From Nodosilinea sp. WJT8-NPBG4 (GTDB lineage: Bacteria > Cyanobacteriota > Cyanobacteriia > Phormidesmidales > Phormidesmidaceae): 34,719 nt of DNA. The stretch covers positions 1 through 34,719 of the forward strand of contig JAHHHQ010000008.1 of assembly GCA_019359285.1 (NCBI GenBank), written 5' to 3'. The notes under the pieces were generated by a model. That model did not search any database, was not told the DNA's origin, and saw only the letters and a list, made by a program, of their open reading frames with translations. The stretch's first letter is position 1; each line of letters starts with the position of its first letter. Shown piece by piece: positions 1-7,950 of this stretch. A program made the position numbers and the translations under genes.

Positions 1-121
1 ATCCAACGTCTTATGTTCTACCGCTAAAGCGCCGAAGGGGCACAACTCTATGTCGTATCGTGGGGGGACAACCTTACGTCGGGTGACACAGCACAATGCC
101 CCTACCAAAAGATTGCGCCTG

Positions 122-386
122 TCAAAGTGTCCTAAATAAACTAAGCCGCTGCAACGCCTTGATCTCTTCGCTAAAGCGCACTACGGGATGTGCCCAGCAG
201 CTGAGGAAGTCTAAATAGAATTTAGGGTTAGGGGCTGGGGTGCCGCTCAGGCCGATACTCACGCAGCCAGCAGCGTTCTAGGTAGCGCACTTGGTGCAAA
301 TACCAAAACCGCCAAGGATTAAGTACGGTTTTGTAGTTGCGACAAAAAACTGGTTGGTGAAGATAGGGCAGGATGGGAAACCGCAT
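122..386 (-). pseudogene. Broken small ORF pair, possible frameshifted gene
   Basis: Two short reading frames overlap on the minus strand. The first runs from an ATG at 386 to a TAA at 228-230 (52 residues, beginning MRFPILPYLHQPVFCRN) and is rich in Trp, Tyr and Arg. The second, in the +1 frame, can start at a GTG at 262 and ends at a TGA at 122-124 (46 residues, containing NPKFYLDFLSCWAHPVVRF). Both have protein-like composition and no stop at the crossover, so one frameshifted gene is possible. I do not recognise the family. It lies downstream of the ssrA terminator and could also be chance coding potential. Confidence 0.25.
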
Positions 387-498
387 TGTTCTAAATAGGA
401 TGATCAATAGTGACGAAGCTGGACTAGCATTCGCTCAAGGTCTTGTTTCAAGGGCAACACAGCAGTCAGCTGGGGCTGCTTCCTCAGTATAGGCAGAT

Positions 499-526
499 GA
501 AAAAAGAGACCCAACATTGGGTCTCT
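499..526 (-). terminator. Rho-independent terminator of ssrA
   Basis: Read on the minus strand, a 9-bp stem (agagaccca / tgggtctct) with a 4-base loop is followed directly by a run of T. It lies about 45 bases past the 3' end of the tmRNA, in the position expected for an intrinsic terminator. Confidence 0.8.
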
Positions 527-568
527 CAGATGGAAAGATAATTAATAATCGAACACAGAATTTGAAGA

Positions 569-969
569 TGGAGCTGACGGGAGTCGAACCCGTGTCCGCT
601 TTAAGTATTAACACACCACTCATTCACAGGCTTAGCCCGTCTAATCCTCAGGGCCGGAACCGCCACTTATCCCGGACGGCGGGATTCTCTGGCTAAGTCT
701 TAGTCAATGAATCCACCAGAGGAGAATCATTGAAGCATCCGTTGGGGTTTGTTCATAGCTCTTAACGGAGTCAAACTATGAACGCTCGCTAACTAAGTTA
801 GAACTAAACTAGGTTTAGGTTAAGCGGCAACAGGTGCAGCTTTACGAGCAAAAGGAACGATGTTGTTCGCATTTACGTTTGTTTTGAGCCTTGATTTACG
901 AGAGTAGACTCACTCTCGGCCTGTATCACAGCGTGACTTTCGTCAAAACGTCGAAACCGTTACAGCCCC
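569..969 (-). ncRNA. ssrA: tmRNA (transfer-messenger RNA)
   Basis: This RNA rescues stalled ribosomes: it acts as an alanine tRNA and then as a short mRNA that adds a degradation tag. On the minus strand the 5' end reads GGGGCTGTAACGGTTTCGAC, ending at 969. The 3' end reads GGGTTCGACTCCCGTCAGCT followed by CCA, with CCA encoded at 569-571. The two ends form the tRNA-like domain, and the total of 401 nt is normal for a one-piece tmRNA. The tag reading frame lies at 820-870. The gene has its own candidate promoter and a strong terminator, so it is probably monocistronic. SmpB is not in this window. Confidence 0.97.
820..870 (-). other. tmRNA proteolysis-tag reading frame
   Basis: The resume codon is GCG and the frame encodes ANNIVPFARKAAPVAA followed by TAA. 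This is the cyanobacterial type of SsrA tag, with an Ala-Ala end that serves as a ClpXP/ClpAP recognition signal. It is an independent taxonomic marker for the window. Confidence 0.95.
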
Positions 970-989
970 ACGATATTGCTTACTCAACC

Positions 990-1018
990 ATTATAGATCA
1001 TTGATTTGGGTGATCGGT
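990..1018 (-). promoter_or_regulatory. Candidate ssrA promoter
   Basis: A perfect TATAAT lies at 995-990 on the minus strand, about 20 bases upstream of the mature tmRNA 5' end. That fits a transcript start near 983 followed by RNase P trimming at 969. The -35 region at the usual spacing (ACCGAT, 1018-1013) is poor. Confidence 0.45.
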
Positions 1019-1384
1019 ATTTCCTCTGTTCCCAAAACGGGGTTAGGGGAATGGAATAACTGCTGAGCGGCTCTGTGGATGCGATCGCGCCGCAGGTTTT
1101 CTGCCCTTAACGTCCCCCTGGGGCAGGAAACCAACGATTCCTGCTCTAGCTTTGACCCTGCGCAGCCTTCGATTAGAAATCCCTTATGCCGCCAATAATC
1201 TTTCGTAAACTCGATGGTGTAGTCATCAAAGTATAATATTTGCTTAACGGTTCTGTTTCTGGCGGGGGTTGCCTACTGGCAGCATGCGCCAAGGCAGGCT
1301 CTAAATTTTAATCACATCTCATAGTCAAAATCAGCATTTTGCCCTATGGGCAGCTGTTTGCAGCAATAAGGACTTCTTACCCCT
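1019..1384. other. Intergenic region with a candidate plus-strand promoter
   Basis: No convincing gene is seen between ssrA and the repeat protein that starts at 1385. A TATAAT at 1232-1237 on the plus strand is a possible -10 box for that gene, with a leader of about 140 bases. No good -35 box accompanies it. Confidence 0.35.
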
Positions 1385-1813
1385 ATGACCACGACCAACG
1401 ACTCTAGCAACGGTAGTGCCGATACCCCCGAAAAAGAACCAGCTCGCGCCACTCGGGGCCGCAAGCGTGCTGCTGCTGGTGGCGGCGGCATCGTCAAAAC
1501 TAGCCCTGAGAACGGCGATGTTCTGGTGCTAGCCGACGATACTCGGGTTGTCGAAACCGACAGTCTGCCCAACCATCGTCCTATTGCCCTAGGCACCTTT
1601 GAGATCGTGGGCACTCTCGATCGCGCCGGAGTTCGCCCCATTGGTGCCAACACCTTTGAGATTTCCACTACTGACACCCTGCCGGGTCATCGCCCAGTGG
1701 CAGTAAGCACCCTGCATATTGCTGATATTCATACGCTGCCTGGCGATCGCCCCATTGCCGACAATGACGATGTGGATCCCCATCCTTCCATCTTGATGGG
1801 TTATCTAGATTAG
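1385..1813 (+). CDS. Small protein with four tandem 19-residue repeats
   Basis: I do not recognise a characterised family. The 142-residue protein starts with a low-complexity, charged segment (residues 1-38) containing a basic patch RATRGRKRAA followed by GGGG. Residues 53-127 form four tandem units of 18-19 residues: TRVVETDSLPNHRPIALG, TFEIVGTLDRAGVRPIGAN, TFEISTTDTLPGHRPVAVS and TLHIADIHTLPGDRPIADN. The shared pattern is T-[FL]-x-I, then L-P-x-x-R-P-[IV]. There is no signal peptide and no membrane segment, so it is probably cytoplasmic. The basic patch would be compatible with nucleic acid or ribosome contact, but that is a guess. It converges on rpmA-rplU across a shared terminator. Confidence 0.8.
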   Translation: MTTTNDSSNGSADTPEKEPARATRGRKRAAAGGGGIVKTSPENGDVLVLADDTRVVETDSLPNHRPIALGTFEIVGTLDRAGVRPIGANTFEISTTDTLPGHRPVAVSTLHIADIHTLPGDRPIADNDDVDPHPSILMGYLD

Positions 1814-1881
1814 CCGAACGTTGGGCTGCTGGTGCCCAAACGGATTGAGCTAAAAGAAATCCCGTTTCTCTAAAATCCCTC

Positions 1882-1920
1882 CAACAAAAAAGCTCCTCGT
1901 TTAGAGGAGCTTTTTTGTTG
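1882..1920. terminator. Bidirectional Rho-independent terminator
   Basis: A perfect 17-bp stem (caacaaaaaagctcctc at 1882-1898 pairing with 1904-1920) closes a 5-base loop. It has A-rich and T-rich flanks, so it works in both directions. It separates the plus-strand repeat protein from the minus-strand rplU-rpmA operon. Confidence 0.9.
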
Positions 1921-1973
1921 GGGAAACTACCTGAGTTGAATCAGCAGTTACCTAGTCTTTAATCGCCTCAGAA

Positions 1974-2243
1974 CTATACGGCGGGTACGGCAGCGGGATA
2001 AACGCTAACTTTCTTGCCGTTCTTGCCGCGCCGCTCGAAGGTAACAATGCCGTTTACCAGAGCAAACAGCGTGTCGTCACTACCGCGACCCACGTTGTTG
2101 CCGGGGTGAATTTTGGTGCCCCGCTGACGAATCAAAATGTTGCCAGCGATCACAGCTTCGCCACCGTAGCGCTTAACGCCAAGGCGCTTAGAAGTTGAGT
2201 CGCGCCCGTTACGAGTACTACCTGTACCTTTCTTGTGAGCCAT
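1974..2243 (-). CDS. rpmA: 50S ribosomal protein bL27
   Basis: This is a component of the large ribosomal subunit; its flexible N terminus reaches the peptidyl-transferase centre. The 89-residue sequence begins [20 protein letters not shown] and contains [19 protein letters not shown], both hallmarks of bL27, and its length is normal. The start directly with MAHKKG means no Firmicute-type N-terminal extension that needs cleavage. An AAGGA ribosome-binding site precedes the ATG by about 8 bases. It is the second gene of the rplU-rpmA operon, 53 bases after rplU, and ends just before the bidirectional terminator. Confidence 0.98.
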   Translation of the reverse strand: MAHKKGTGSTRNGRDSTSKRLGVKRYGGEAVIAGNILIRQRGTKIHPGNNVGRGSDDTLFALVNGIVTFERRGKNGKKVSVYPAAVPAV

Positions 2244-2296
2244 GGGTTTATTCCTTCAACCTACCTACTGTTTAATCTAGCGTGAGTTGGAGAGGC

Positions 2297-2683
2297 TTAG
2301 CTCTCGGCTTCGGTTTCGACCGTCGCCTGCGCAGGAGCAGCGGCAGATTCACCGGCGATCGCCTTACCGTTCAGCTCAATGGAGTTAATCATGACTCGAG
2401 TCAGATCTTGGCGGTGGCCCTGCTTCTTGCGGGTTTTCTTCTTGGGCTGCATCTTGTAGACGATCACCTTGCGGCCTCGCAGATGGCTGATGACGCTGCC
2501 CACCACGGTTGCCCCTTCAACTACAGGCTGACCCACCACAGATTCGCCATCGTTGTTGATGAACAGCACCCGCTCTAGGGTGACTTGGTCATCTATATCT
2601 AGGGCTAGGCGGTCTACGTCATAGAAGCGACCCGGCTCTACCCGCAGCTGCGTTCCACTGGTTTCAACAATTGCGTACGTCAT
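2297..2683 (-). CDS. rplU: 50S ribosomal protein bL21
   Basis: This is a large-subunit protein that binds 23S rRNA. The sequence opens [20 protein letters not shown], which matches the bL21 family start, and continues with [15 protein letters not shown] and GKKVIVYK-like ([20 protein letters not shown]) segments. At 128 residues it is a little longer than E. coli bL21 because of an Ala/Glu-rich C-terminal tail, which is common in cyanobacteria. A GAGGT ribosome-binding site lies 7 bases before the ATG. It is the first gene of the rplU-rpmA pair. The 270 bases upstream hold no gene and would contain the promoter and any leader. Confidence 0.98.
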   Translation of the reverse strand: MTYAIVETSGTQLRVEPGRFYDVDRLALDIDDQVTLERVLFINNDGESVVGQPVVEGATVVGSVISHLRGRKVIVYKMQPKKKTRKKQGHRQDLTRVMINSIELNGKAIAGESAAAPAQATVETEAES

Positions 2684-2957
2684 TCTTTTACCTCATAACC
2701 GCCGTACAGGTGCCAACGACCCCAAAACTGGGGCTCCGCTGCGGGAGGCGTTAGCCTTAGGAACCTGATCCGAGCGCATAAACACAGTCTTTCATTATTA
2801 CGAGGCAGTTCCAGCTCTGTCAAGGGGTAAGTGGGGCTGTCTGGGGCTGCGATCGCAGTGAATTTCGGTTTGCTCATCAGCCTTGCTGCATAGATAGCTA
2901 GAGAATGCCGCCATTTCATCCTGATAGGCGATGGGCTGACTTGGAAAACGAATTGGG

Positions 2958-3986
2958 ATGTTGAGGCATGTGGGTATGGATATTTGGCTATTGGCGGCTC
3001 AGCTGGCGTTGGGCGGCGGGGTACCTCCCTTAGAGATGGAGGAGATAGAGGCACCTCTCCACAGGAGAGATGTCGCAAAGGCAGCCCTACCCTCCTTGCC
3101 TAGCCCAAACCTGTGTTCCCCGGCTGCCAACCCCAACAATGTTGAGGTCTGCCCTACAAACGGGGGCGGTATGGCGACGGCAGCTCCCACGCCGCGGTCA
3201 ATGAGTGCTGCTGCCGCTCGCTGGCCCAGTCCCGAGCAGGTGATGACCCCTAGCCGCCGTCCCACCCTTCCCCAGGTAGACCCAAGCGCTCGCCCCGTTA
3301 CCGGTGCGCAGCTGTATCAGTTTCGCACCGCTGCCCTTCAGGCCGGAGAACTCTACGCCCAGGTGGCTCCATACCGCTACATAAACCGATGGCAGCGGGC
3401 GTTTGTCTCCCCGACCCACGGCGACTGGCAGGCGCTGCTGGCGGCAGAGGCGGCAGCTATGGCCCGCCGCCAAGGGCAGGCCCCGCTAACCGTGATGGTG
3501 GGCGATTCGCTGGCGCTGTGGCTGCCGGTAGACGAGCTGCCTGCCGACCAACTGTGGCTAAACCAAAGCATTTCGGGGGAGACCACGACTCATATGCTGG
3601 GGCGGCTGCACTATTTTGCCGACACCCAACCCCAAACCATTCACCTGATGGCAGGCATTAACGACCTCAAAGCCGGAGTGCCTGAGGCTCAGGTGGTCGA
3701 CAATCTCTATCGAATGATGACCCGTCTACAGCAGCAGCACCCCCAGTCGCGGTTGGTGGTGTATTCCATTTTGCCGACGAGGCTACAGGAGGTATCGAGC
3801 GATCGCATTCAGCGAGTTAACCAGCGCTTGGCAGCTCTAGCGGTTCACCAGGGGGCTACCTACGTGGATCTGTACACTACCTTCAGCGATCGCCAGGGGC
3901 TACTGCGGCTAGACCTCACCACCGATGGGCTACACCTGAGTTCCCGAGGCTACACCCTGTGGCAGGCGGCGTTAGTCAGCTATTAA
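2958..3986 (+). CDS. SGNH/GDSL-family hydrolase
   Basis: This is a predicted serine esterase, lipase or acetylhydrolase of the SGNH superfamily; the substrate is unknown. The catalytic domain is in the C-terminal half. Block I is GDSLALW with the nucleophile Ser184, block III is GINDL with Asn235, and block V is DGLHLS with Asp323 and His326. The first 170 residues are low-complexity and Pro/Ala-rich, apart from a predicted helical stretch near 118-165. The start is uncertain: ATGs at 2958 and 2976 are both possible, neither has a strong ribosome-binding site, and the extreme N terminus is not convincing. A weak hydrophobic stretch (DIWLLAAQLALGGG) could be an export signal if the protein starts at 2976. 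Confidence 0.85.
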   Translation: MLRHVGMDIWLLAAQLALGGGVPPLEMEEIEAPLHRRDVAKAALPSLPSPNLCSPAANPNNVEVCPTNGGGMATAAPTPRSMSAAAARWPSPEQVMTPSRRPTLPQVDPSARPVTGAQLYQFRTAALQAGELYAQVAPYRYINRWQRAFVSPTHGDWQALLAAEAAAMARRQGQAPLTVMVGDSLALWLPVDELPADQLWLNQSISGETTTHMLGRLHYFADTQPQTIHLMAGINDLKAGVPEAQVVDNLYRMMTRLQQQHPQSRLVVYSILPTRLQEVSSDRIQRVNQRLAALAVHQGATYVDLYTTFSDRQGLLRLDLTTDGLHLSSRGYTLWQAALVSY

Positions 3987-4102
3987 TTGGCTTCATATTT
4001 GGCTGTAACTCAGGTGAAACGCTGTCAGGATAGGGCATCGTTGTGGGTCGATGGCGCGCCATAATAGGATCAACAATTGCCCTTTGCCAGAGCGAATCAC
4101 CT

Positions 4103-5152
4103 GTGCCTAAGCGAGCTGCCAAACCCAAGCTGGGACGACTGGAAAAACTCGACCCTACCGATTATTGGCAGACCCAGGCCGATTTTCAGCAGTGGCTCAC
4201 TGAGGCAGAAACCCTAGACCTGTTGGGTGAAGCGGCTGGGCTGAGCTTAGACCTGCCAGAGAGTGATCCCCCTCCTGAACTGGGCTATGCCCTGCTGACC
4301 GAGACCGACACCGGGGCGCTGGTTCTGGTGGCAGCTCACTTAAAGGAGCCTGAGTTACCCGATCTGGGCCAGTTACTAGGCTGGGCTGCCGCCGAGACTG
4401 CCGCCACGGTGCTCTGGGTCGCCCCCGATTTTTCTGAGGCAGCGGCGCTAACCTTTGACTGGCTTGACCAAAGCAGTGAGATCACGTTTTTAGGACTGAC
4501 CGTGGAGCTTTGGCGGATTGGTAAGACCGCTATGGCTGCCAACTTTATACCGGTGTGCGGGGCTGTAGACGACAGCGAAGCGGATCCAGAAGCTGAGGAC
4601 ATTGAGGACGTTGCCCCCAAGGAGCCAGAACCGGAGCCGCTGACGCCGCTACAGCAGCAGAATTTAGAGTTTTGGAGCGGATTGTGCGATCGCATGGATC
4701 GCCAGGGCAGTTTGGTGAAGCCCGGTTCGCCCACCCCTGAAGCTACCATGGGCTTCGCCATCGCCCGAGCTGGGTTTCGCCTCAACGCCATCCTCGATCG
4801 CGACCACGGCAGCCTCTACACCGAGCTGCTGCTCTCAGGAATTGACGCCCAGCCCCACTTTCACCTGCTGGCCGAGGAGCGCGAGGCTATCGCCGACGAA
4901 ATGGGCCTGCCCCTGATCTGGGACGGCACCGGTGATCAGGCTTGCATGGTGGCCAGCACCTTAGCCGAGGTGAATTTGGACGATCGCGATCGCTGGCCCG
5001 ACTACCAAGCTTGGTTCTGCGACTGCCTGGAGCGGTTCTACGAGACCTTCTTTGACCGCATCAAGCGACTCGACGCCAACGGCTATCAGCCCCTGCCCAA
5101 TCGGGCGGCTATCACAGATACGCTGGTTCTGCCGGCGCGGCCTCGGGGGTAG
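4103..5152 (+). CDS. DUF4268 domain protein
   Basis: The C-terminal half matches the DUF4268 pattern: YTELLLSG, HFHLLAEEREAIADEMG, PLIWDGT, then a DRDRWPDYQAWF / LERFYETFFDRIKRL helix. This domain often sits behind an endonuclease-like N-terminal domain, and residues 25-150 here look like such an alpha/beta region (GALVLVAAHLKEPE, then TVLWVAPDFSE). The two halves are joined by an acidic, Pro-rich linker (DDSEADPEAEDIEDV and following). The function is unknown; a role in nuclease or restriction-type reactions is inference. I chose the GTG at 4103 because the sequence after it reads like a normal basic start. The frame is open to a GTG at 4043, which has a better-placed AGGA and would add 20 residues. 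Confidence 0.82.
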   Translation: MPKRAAKPKLGRLEKLDPTDYWQTQADFQQWLTEAETLDLLGEAAGLSLDLPESDPPPELGYALLTETDTGALVLVAAHLKEPELPDLGQLLGWAAAETAATVLWVAPDFSEAAALTFDWLDQSSEITFLGLTVELWRIGKTAMAANFIPVCGAVDDSEADPEAEDIEDVAPKEPEPEPLTPLQQQNLEFWSGLCDRMDRQGSLVKPGSPTPEATMGFAIARAGFRLNAILDRDHGSLYTELLLSGIDAQPHFHLLAEEREAIADEMGLPLIWDGTGDQACMVASTLAEVNLDDRDRWPDYQAWFCDCLERFYETFFDRIKRLDANGYQPLPNRAAITDTLVLPARPRG

Positions 5153-5171
5153 GGGATTTGGGAGAGTGGGT

Positions 5172-5199
5172 GGGTGGATGGGTGAATGGGTGGATGGGT
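5172..5199 (+). repeat. Short G-rich tandem repeat
   Basis: Three and a half copies of the 8-base unit gggtggat / gggtgaat lie between the DUF4268 gene and the ychJ-like gene. It resembles the short tandem repeats common in cyanobacterial intergenic DNA. Confidence 0.6.
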
Positions 5200-5204
5200 A
5201 GCGC

Positions 5205-5684
5205 ATGGGGATAGGGGCTGCGGATGGGTGTCCTTGCGGTAGTGGGGAGAGCTTTGGGGGTTGTTGTCGGCCTTATCTTTTGGGTGAGGCTGAGGCATCG
5301 ACGGCGGTGGCGCTGATGCGATCGCGCTATACGGCTTATCACCAGGGCGACATTGACTATTTGATTGCTACCTACCACCCAACCCAGCGGTACGGGGGCC
5401 AGCGGGCTGCAATTGGGCAGAGCGTGGCGGCTACTACCTGGCTGGGACTGCGAGTGCTCGCCATTGAGGCTGGACAGGTGGCCGACAGCAAAGGCGTTGT
5501 CGAGTTTATTGCCTACTACGCGGACCCGCGCCCCGGCCAGGTGCATGAGCGATCGCGCTTTGTGCGGCAAAAACAGCGCTGGTTTTATGTGGATGGAGAT
5601 GCTCTGCCCCCGGTGGAGCCCAAGCGCAGCGATCCCTGCTGGTGCGGCAGCGGCAAAAAGTACAAAGCCTGCCATGGCTGCTAA
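5205..5684 (+). CDS. YchJ-family protein with two SEC-C zinc motifs
   Basis: The 159-residue protein has the YchJ / UPF0225 layout. An N-terminal SEC-C motif (CPCGSGESFGGCC, Cys9, Cys11, Cys20 and Cys21) is followed by an NTF2-like core (ALMRSRYTAYHQGDIDYLIATYHP), and the protein closes with a second SEC-C motif (PCWCGSGKKYKACHG). SEC-C motifs bind zinc and often contact the ribosome or SecB-like partners; the molecular role of YchJ proteins is not established. The start at 5205 is fixed closely because the first motif begins at residue 9. It lies about 50 bases after the DUF4268 gene and may be transcribed with it. Confidence 0.93.
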   Translation: MGIGAADGCPCGSGESFGGCCRPYLLGEAEASTAVALMRSRYTAYHQGDIDYLIATYHPTQRYGGQRAAIGQSVAATTWLGLRVLAIEAGQVADSKGVVEFIAYYADPRPGQVHERSRFVRQKQRWFYVDGDALPPVEPKRSDPCWCGSGKKYKACHGC

Positions 5685-5792
5685 GGAAAATTTGAAGAAT
5701 TATCGGAACTTTAGCCATCCTCTGCGGTGACATTCCATACTCATGGCAATCCTGTCCTGACGTTTTGCCAGGATGCACCTTGGGCCGCTGCT

Positions 5793-6719
5793 ATGACCGA
5801 CACCCTACAACCCGTTGAGCTAACCGTTGCACTGACCCCAGAGGCCATCGTCCGGGTGCGGGAGGGGGTGGCCACGTCACAAAACCCAGCGGTGCGCCAG
5901 TGCATTGCGATCGATCTGGCTGAGCTGAGTGCGATCGCCCAGGGCACCGCCGATCGGCGCGTCAGCGGTGGCATACGCCGGTGGTTTATGCGCCGCTTTA
6001 TCAAAGCCTGCTTTCGGGTGCGCATCGAGAACCCAGAGCATATTCCGACCGAGCCCAATGTGTTGACTGCCAATCACCTCAGCCATTTAGACCCGTTCCT
6101 GCTGCTGGCCTTTTGCCCCCCCACCCCCTACTACTACATCCTGGGCGATGCCCGCACCCTTTACAACAAACGCTGGAAGCGCTGGCTAATCGGTTGGGCC
6201 GGGGGCGTGATTCCCCTAGAGCGCTGGTGGAAGGAAGAAATGGCTGTAATGGCCGCCGCCGACAATGGGCAGGCCGAGCTCAAGCCCCTGGCCGCTGCCA
6301 TTCGCGAACACGTGCCCAACGGCAGTTCAATTCAGCAAATGCGGCAGATCGATCAGGCGGTGCAGGCTTTACTGGCCCGAGGCGACGGCGTCATGCTTTT
6401 TCCCGAAGGTCGCTTGGGAGAACGGGAGGGGCATATGCATGCTCTGCGGCGCGGCACCGTGCTCTACGCCATGCGCTCGGGGGTACCGATCTATCCGGTG
6501 GCGATTATCGGCACCAAAATTCTCTACTTTCGCAAACAGATTACCCTGCGGTTTGGCCCGGCTGTGCATGTGCCCCACCAAGCCCGACCCAAGCGCGTCG
6601 CCATTGATGCCGCTTTAGACGAGCTCGAACAAGCCTTTCAAGCCCTCTTGCCGTCTCATTACCAAGAGCCCCAAGGGCCGCAGCCACTGCGCCACTGGCT
6701 AAACCATCTGTTCTGGTAA
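5793..6719 (+). CDS. PlsC-like lysophospholipid acyltransferase family protein
   Basis: This is a predicted 1-acyl-glycerol-3-phosphate acyltransferase-type enzyme, acting at the cytoplasmic membrane in phospholipid or glycolipid synthesis. The HX4D catalytic motif is NHLSHLD (His95 and Asp100 from this start). The second signature is FPEGRLG at about 203-209, with PIYPVAIIGT near the substrate-binding end. The first 65 residues are an extra helical segment before the fold begins. The ATG at 5793 is preferred; the frame is open to a GTG at 5727 and neither start has a clear ribosome-binding site. At about 308 residues it is longer than typical PlsC (about 240). The acyl acceptor cannot be read from the sequence. 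Confidence 0.88.
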   Translation: MTDTLQPVELTVALTPEAIVRVREGVATSQNPAVRQCIAIDLAELSAIAQGTADRRVSGGIRRWFMRRFIKACFRVRIENPEHIPTEPNVLTANHLSHLDPFLLLAFCPPTPYYYILGDARTLYNKRWKRWLIGWAGGVIPLERWWKEEMAVMAAADNGQAELKPLAAAIREHVPNGSSIQQMRQIDQAVQALLARGDGVMLFPEGRLGEREGHMHALRRGTVLYAMRSGVPIYPVAIIGTKILYFRKQITLRFGPAVHVPHQARPKRVAIDAALDELEQAFQALLPSHYQEPQGPQPLRHWLNHLFW

Positions 6720-6801
6720 ATACTTGCCCTTAAGGAATCGAGGGTAATTAAACGGGATCCAATAATTACAGACTGGCAACCAAAACTTGCAGCGGCAGTT
6801 T

Positions 6802-6821
6802 GCAGAGCAAAACTGCTCTGC
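6802..6821. terminator. Hairpin downstream of the tRNA pair
   Basis: An 8-bp stem (gcagagca / tgctctgc) with an aaac loop lies 15 bases past the 3' end of tRNA-Thr, between convergent transcripts. Neither side has a strong T tract, so calling it a terminator is tentative. Confidence 0.4.
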
Positions 6822-6835
6822 TCAAAATCTTGGGA

Positions 6836-6907
<72 letters not shown>

Positions 6908-6920
6908 AAGTTGTCGTGGA

Positions 6921-7002
6921 TGGGCCGGGCTGGATTTGAACCAGCGTAGGCGTAGCCAGCGGATTTACAGTCCGCCCCCATTAACCACTCGGGCACCGAC
7001 CC
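6921..7002 (-). tRNA. trnY: tRNA-Tyr(GTA)
   Basis: The minus strand gives an 82-nt tRNA with the long variable arm of a class II tRNA. The acceptor stem is GGGTCGG / CCGGCCC with one G-T pair, and the anticodon stem-loop is GCGGA-CTGTAAA-TCCGC with anticodon GTA. The T arm reads CTGGTTCAAATCCAG, and CCA is not encoded. A TATAAA-like box about 14 bases upstream (minus strand, 7021-7016) may be the -10 element for the Tyr-Thr pair. Confidence 0.96.
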
Positions 7003-7087
7003 GCTTCATCCACGATTTATAATCCTAGCATGGAAGGGGAATTACTTTTGGGCAACTTAAAAAAGTTCTGCCTACTTTTTTATGAGT

Positions 7088-7468
7088 TTAGCGGGCATAG
7101 ACAAACCAGGCTAAAACCCAGCCCAGCAAAAGCCCTAGCCCGCCAAACCGCACCGCCTGCCAGAACGGTTCTTGCAGATGCTGCCACGACACAACTTGAC
7201 TGGCCAGCTCCATCTCAAAGCTATCGGCGGCTTCCTGCAAATTCATCACTTCCTGGGCTGAGTGCTGGGCATCCTCCTTTGCCCCGTCTGCTTGAATCTG
7301 CTGAAGCTGTAGCAAATTTGAGACCCCGACCTTAAGCTGGTGTAGGCGTGCTTCTAGCCCCTCTAGCTGATGCATAAGTTCCGTAAGAGAGCGGGGCGCT
7401 TCGTTGGCGCTGCTGCCTAAGGTGCCGCGCTGGCTGTGATATCGCTTTTGCCGGTAGCCTGGTTTCAT
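7088..7468 (-). CDS. Small coiled-coil protein with a C-terminal membrane anchor
   Basis: I do not recognise the family. The 126-residue protein has a basic N terminus (MKPGYRQKRYHSQRG) and a long predicted coiled coil from about residue 27 to 95 (LTELMHQLEGLEARLHQLKV, then Gln/Glu/Ala-rich helix). A single C-terminal membrane segment lies near residues 107-124 (GGLGLLLGWVLAWFVYA). The topology is tail-anchored, with the coil most likely in the cytoplasm. Codon use and the absence of stops support a real gene. No ribosome-binding site is obvious. Confidence 0.7.
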   Translation of the reverse strand: MKPGYRQKRYHSQRGTLGSSANEAPRSLTELMHQLEGLEARLHQLKVGVSNLLQLQQIQADGAKEDAQHSAQEVMNLQEAADSFEMELASQVVSWQHLQEPFWQAVRFGGLGLLLGWVLAWFVYAR

Positions 7469-7558
7469 TGTGCAAAATAAAGAAACAGAGATGTCTACCT
7501 AGCAGGGCTGCTGAGGCAGGGTACATCTTCTAGTTAACCCCAACTGGTTTCAGTAACT

Positions 7559-7888
7559 ATGGCTTTTTCGTTTGATCCGTCAATGACGCCCCAGGCGATC
7601 GCCCGGGCTGCTAAACCGGCTGCCGAGCTAACCGACCTGGAGCTGGCTCAAATACTGGCTGAACGTTTAGCCGTTAAGCCTGCCGACTGGCACCGTCTCA
7701 GCCGCGATCGCCGAGTGCGGGCCAGCGAACAGCTAGCGGCGGCGCTAGTGTTTTTGCTCAAGCAAAACTCTGAGGAAGCTCTGGTACGGGTTGAGCAGGC
7801 CGCTGGCTGGTTGAACCGCAGTCTGCAAGCGCCTCCCTGCCCTACCCACGGCGATCGCAAAACCCGTGTAGCCGAGCACGGCGACTAG
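7559..7888 (+). CDS. Conserved cyanobacterial hypothetical protein
   Basis: This 109-residue soluble protein is mostly helical. It contains DLELAQILAERLAVKPADWH and RASEQLAAALVFLLKQNSEE, a pattern I associate with small cyanobacterial proteins of unknown function (possibly the DUF6439 group, from memory). No catalytic motif is visible. The last 18 residues (PPCPTHGDRKTRVAEHGD) look unlike the rest and cover a HIP1-like site. No neighbour suggests a role. Confidence 0.7.
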   Translation: MAFSFDPSMTPQAIARAAKPAAELTDLELAQILAERLAVKPADWHRLSRDRRVRASEQLAAALVFLLKQNSEEALVRVEQAAGWLNRSLQAPPCPTHGDRKTRVAEHGD

Positions 7889-7950
7889 CACCCCGACCGG
7901 CTGAGAAAGCCAAATCAGCTTTTCACAACACTGCTGCTTAGCGAAATGAG

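Noticed and set aside
2680..3078. Minus-strand frame continuing upstream of rplU
   Set aside because: It has no recognisable domain and overlaps the start of the SGNH hydrolase gene; it appears to be chance.
5365..6618. Alternative frames inside the ychJ-like and acyltransferase genes
   Set aside because: The real genes show conserved motifs over their full length; the others do not.
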